A program made the translations under genes and the position numbers. From Spirochaetia bacterium (lineage in GTDB: Bacteria > Spirochaetota > Spirochaetia > Sphaerochaetales > Sphaerochaetaceae): DNA of 51,844 nt. The notes under the pieces were generated by a model. The model was not told where the DNA came from. It saw nothing but the letters and a program-made list of their open reading frames with translations, and did no database searches. The stretch spans positions 1-51,844 of the forward strand of contig RZYT01000001.1 of assembly GCA_009930195.1 (NCBI GenBank). Reading direction: 5' to 3'. Of the stretch, positions 49,906-51,844 are shown one piece after another; position 1 is the first letter of the stretch, and every line of letters starts with the position of its first letter.

Positions 49906-50569
49906 GCCTGTTGAGCTTGCTCTTTCTCAGAAGTATCTGAAGTTGTCAGTTGGAAATATTGGTGAGGAGCATAAGTTCATTTGGCAGCTGTTCCCCCATG
50001 ATAAGGACGCTGACCGGGATTTCCTATATAGAAGATTCGATACTGATGCCTTCCAGCAGTTTTTTGTGTTATCAAGCAGAAAGCCGTTGGAAAATTTGCC
50101 TACATGGGAGATTGATGCAAAACTCTATGAACCCAAGATAAAGGTAGGCAATCATTATCATTTCAACCTGAGGGTGAATCCAGTTGTTACCAAAATGCCA
50201 ATGGGAACTGATTCCAAGAAAAGAAAACGGGATGATGTCTACATGGATGCGCTAGCAAAGAACAAAGCAGCTCCCGAAACGGAGAGGGTTTCAAAAGCAG
50301 AAATCCTCCAGAATAGTGCCATGCAATGGCTTTTAGAGCGAGCTGAATCAAATGGATTCTCCGTTTCTCGGGATACTGTTCTTGTAGAAGGCTATCAACG
50401 TTTTGAGATGAATTCCAGAAAGGATAAGCAAAGAATTCAAATAGGTGTCATAGACTATAGCGGTAGCTTGACTGTGTCCAATGTGGGTTTATTCTATAGG
50501 ACCCTAAACCAAGGATTGGGCAAATCCAGAGCTTTTGGTTGTGGTCTTTTGATGATAAAGAAGGTCTAG
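49883..50569 (+). CDS. cas6e: Cas6e (CasE), crRNA endonuclease
   Basis: The RNase that cuts the repeat RNA and stays on the 3' hairpin, 228 residues. The start MYFSRIRRPVELALSQKYLK leads to EEHKFIWQLFP, where the His matches the catalytic one. The C-terminal glycine-rich loop GLGKSRAFGCGLLMI is the RAMP signature. GGAGGGGAAA precedes the ATG. Confidence 0.93.
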   Translation: MYFSRIRRPVELALSQKYLKLSVGNIGEEHKFIWQLFPHDKDADRDFLYRRFDTDAFQQFFVLSSRKPLENLPTWEIDAKLYEPKIKVGNHYHFNLRVNPVVTKMPMGTDSKKRKRDDVYMDALAKNKAAPETERVSKAEILQNSAMQWLLERAESNGFSVSRDTVLVEGYQRFEMNSRKDKQRIQIGVIDYSGSLTVSNVGLFYRTLNQGLGKSRAFGCGLLMIKKV

Positions 50570-50571
50570 GC

Positions 50572-51456
50572 ATGAAAAATGTAAATCTTCAAGGAATCCC
50601 GAAATTTGAAGATTCATGGTCTTATCTTTACTTTGAGAAAGGAATGATTGACCAGCATCAAAAGTCGATTGGATTTCACTATCTAGATAGGGTTGTCCCC
50701 GTACCGATAGAAACCTTATGCCTTTTGATGCTGGGTCCAGGAACTTCAATCACCCATGAGGCGATCAAAAGGATTTCTGAAAGCCGTTGCCTTCTTGCAT
50801 GGACAGGAGAGATGGGTATTCGGTTTTATTCTTCTGGATATTCTGGTACCTACTCAGCGAAGAATTTGTTGCGCCAAATTGAGGTCTATTCAAATGAAGA
50901 TACTCGATTGGGCGTTGCGCGGTCTATGTATCAAAAAAGGTTTATTGAAACGGTTAGTAAAGAGCTTAGTATTGAGCAACTTCGGGGTCTTGAAGGGATC
51001 CGAGTAAGAAGAGCCTATGAGCAATTTTCCCAATTGTATAGTGTAGAATGGGATAGACGTGACTATGATCAAAGTAATTGGGATTTTGGAAATCCAATCA
51101 ACAGAGCTCTTTCATCGGCCAATGCATGTCTTTATGGCGTAGTCCATGCTGCTATCTTGGCATGTGGTTTTTCTCCTGCGATAGGATTCGTACATACGGG
51201 CAAACAACTGTCTTTTGTGTATGATATTGCTGATTTGTATAAAACTGAAACTTCAATACCAGTTGCTTTTCAAGTTGTGAGCGAATCACATGAGGATGTC
51301 GAACGTAGAGTCAGGTATACCTTGCGCGATTTGTTCAAAGAACAAAAACTGATGAAGCGGATTATTCCTGACTTGAAGGACCTTATGTATGGTAGTGATT
51401 ATGCTGGAGAAATCGACCCCTTCTCAGAAGGGCGAGATGTCGCGGTTAGCTATTGA
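50572..51456 (+). CDS. cas1: Cas1 (type I-E), spacer integrase
   Basis: The integrase subunit of spacer acquisition, 294 residues. GIRVRRAYEQFSQLYSVEWD has the metal-binding Glu region and NRALSSANACLYGVVHAAIL carries the helical domain; GFVHTGKQLSFVYDIADLYK has the active-site His and Asp. ATG 50572 lies two bases after the cas6e stop. The end overlaps cas2 by 68 bases. Confidence 0.95.
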   Translation: MKNVNLQGIPKFEDSWSYLYFEKGMIDQHQKSIGFHYLDRVVPVPIETLCLLMLGPGTSITHEAIKRISESRCLLAWTGEMGIRFYSSGYSGTYSAKNLLRQIEVYSNEDTRLGVARSMYQKRFIETVSKELSIEQLRGLEGIRVRRAYEQFSQLYSVEWDRRDYDQSNWDFGNPINRALSSANACLYGVVHAAILACGFSPAIGFVHTGKQLSFVYDIADLYKTETSIPVAFQVVSESHEDVERRVRYTLRDLFKEQKLMKRIIPDLKDLMYGSDYAGEIDPFSEGRDVAVSY

Positions 51457-51673
51457 GCTAAAAAGTGGTGTATTCTTGGCTGATTTGAGCGCCCGTGTAA
51501 GAGATGTTCTATGGGAGAAGATCACCATTGAATGGGGTCTTGCGGCAATAATGGTTTATTCGGCGAATACTGAACAATCCTATGGGATCAAAATAAATGG
51601 AGAGCCAACGAAGTCAGTTGAGAATTTTGATGGGATATTACTATTGAGTAATCCGGTCAAATCGAAAGAATAA
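51389..51673 (+). CDS. cas2: Cas2 (type I-E)
   Basis: The dimeric partner of Cas1 that bridges two Cas1 dimers, 94 residues, the same length as E. coli Cas2e. MVVIMLEKSTPSQKGEMSRL aligns with the family start, where a strand of hydrophobics precedes the P.xLRG-like loop, and SGVFLADLSARVRDVLWEKI is the conserved core. This supports ATG 51389 (GAAGGA eight bases before) over the later ATG 51437, despite the long overlap with cas1. Confidence 0.92.
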   Translation: MVVIMLEKSTPSQKGEMSRLAIELKSGVFLADLSARVRDVLWEKITIEWGLAAIMVYSANTEQSYGIKINGEPTKSVENFDGILLLSNPVKSKE

Positions 51674-51675
51674 GT

Positions 51676-51703
51676 TTGCTAGTATTTGAAAAAGTACTAT
51701 ACA
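51676..51703 (+). promoter_or_regulatory. Candidate CRISPR array promoter in the leader
   Basis: TTGCTA (51676-51681), 16 bases, TATACA (51698-51703). The leader between the cas2 stop and the first repeat is only 40 bases, so this pair would start transcription near 51710, right before repeat 1. Confidence 0.45.
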
Positions 51704-51713
51704 AGCTTTTAGA

Positions 51714-51844
51714 GTATTCCCCACGTGTGTGGGGATGAACCGAAACAAGAGGAGCTTGCAGAAAGCTATGTGAAGTATTACCCACGTGTGTGGGGATGAA
51801 CAGGCTCTTGCGTTCCGCTGAGGTCAAAAAAGGAAGTATTCCCC
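51714..51844 (+). CRISPR. Type I-E CRISPR array, first two repeats and spacers (cut by window end)
   Basis: Repeats of 29 bases at 51714-51742 and 51775-51803, and a third starting at 51836 that runs off the window. Spacers are 32 bases (51743-51774, 51804-51835), so the period is 61, the type I-E standard. Each repeat begins GTATT and has a stem CCCCAC/GTGGGG around GTGT, then ATGAAC. Repeat 2 differs from repeat 1 at two positions (6, C to A, which breaks the outer stem pair; 28, C to A). The leader lies on the cas2 side, so these are the newest spacers. Confidence 0.96.

Noticed and set aside
51437-51673. A shorter Cas2 of 78 residues starting at ATG 51437
   Set aside because: It would remove the first conserved strand and loop of Cas2e; the 51389 start gives the normal length and a well-placed ribosome binding site.
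1-51844. tRNA, rRNA, riboswitches and insertion sequences
   Set aside because: I looked for them on both strands and saw no cloverleaf, rRNA core, known riboswitch core or transposase with inverted ends that I could support.

Overview
The window looks like a chromosomal segment of a fermentative, anaerobic, diderm bacterium, most likely a spirochaete related to Sphaerochaeta. This is an inference from gene content: many lipoproteins with short lipoboxes, pyruvate formate-lyase, and c-di-GMP enzymes. No rRNA or tRNA gene is present to confirm it. Genes are dense on both strands. Most of the window is moderately GC-rich, but the last ~9 kb (CRISPR-Cas) is visibly richer in A and T, suggesting transfer.

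Layout. 1-1.9 kb: a DUF4143 ATPase in a gene-poor, decayed-looking stretch. 1.9-7.3 kb: a minus-strand tripartite RND efflux operon (TolC, adaptor, pump). 7.4-9.4 kb: a flavoprotein and a deoxyinosine DNA glycosylase. 9.6-12.6 kb: an EAL phosphodiesterase and an RRM RNA-binding protein. 12.9-14.1 kb: a lysophospholipase-like hydrolase and a 55-residue charged protein. 14.1-19.3 kb: a divergent cluster of six envelope lipoproteins (COG3014, LpoB-like, LPP20-like). 19.4-20.5 kb: a rhodanese lipoprotein and a C39-like protein. 20.4-25.5 kb: two large membrane c-di-GMP proteins. 25.5-27.3 kb: a NapH/NosR-like polyferredoxin coupled to a TspO-like protein. 27.5-30.0 kb: an aldo-keto reductase, a peroxidase with an OhrR-like repressor, and a lipocalin. 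30.1-33.9 kb: pflBA divergent from an FNR-like regulator. 33.9-36.9 kb: a two-gene permease, a CBS protein and a DUF438/hemerythrin/PAS protein. 37.0-42.1 kb: a possible extracellular electron transfer (EET) module. 42.2-42.8 kb: a LysE exporter. 43.0-51.8 kb: a complete type I-E cas operon and the start of its array.

How the genes fit together. The most interesting block is 37-42 kb. An NDH-2 dehydrogenase with an extra C-terminal membrane domain is followed in its operon by a polyprenyl diphosphate synthase and a small unknown protein. Divergent to it is a secreted lipoprotein with three FMN-binding repeats like Listeria PplA. In Listeria such genes pass electrons from NADH through a quinone to surface flavins. 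If the same works here, a fermenter would have an outlet for surplus electrons beside its pyruvate formate-lyase. Other regulatory circuits can be read directly. A perfect 16-bp CRP/FNR-type palindrome lies between pflB and the FNR-like gene. A MarR-type half-site pair overlaps the peroxidase promoter. A 16-bp palindrome sits beside the -35 box of the flavoprotein gene facing the efflux operon.
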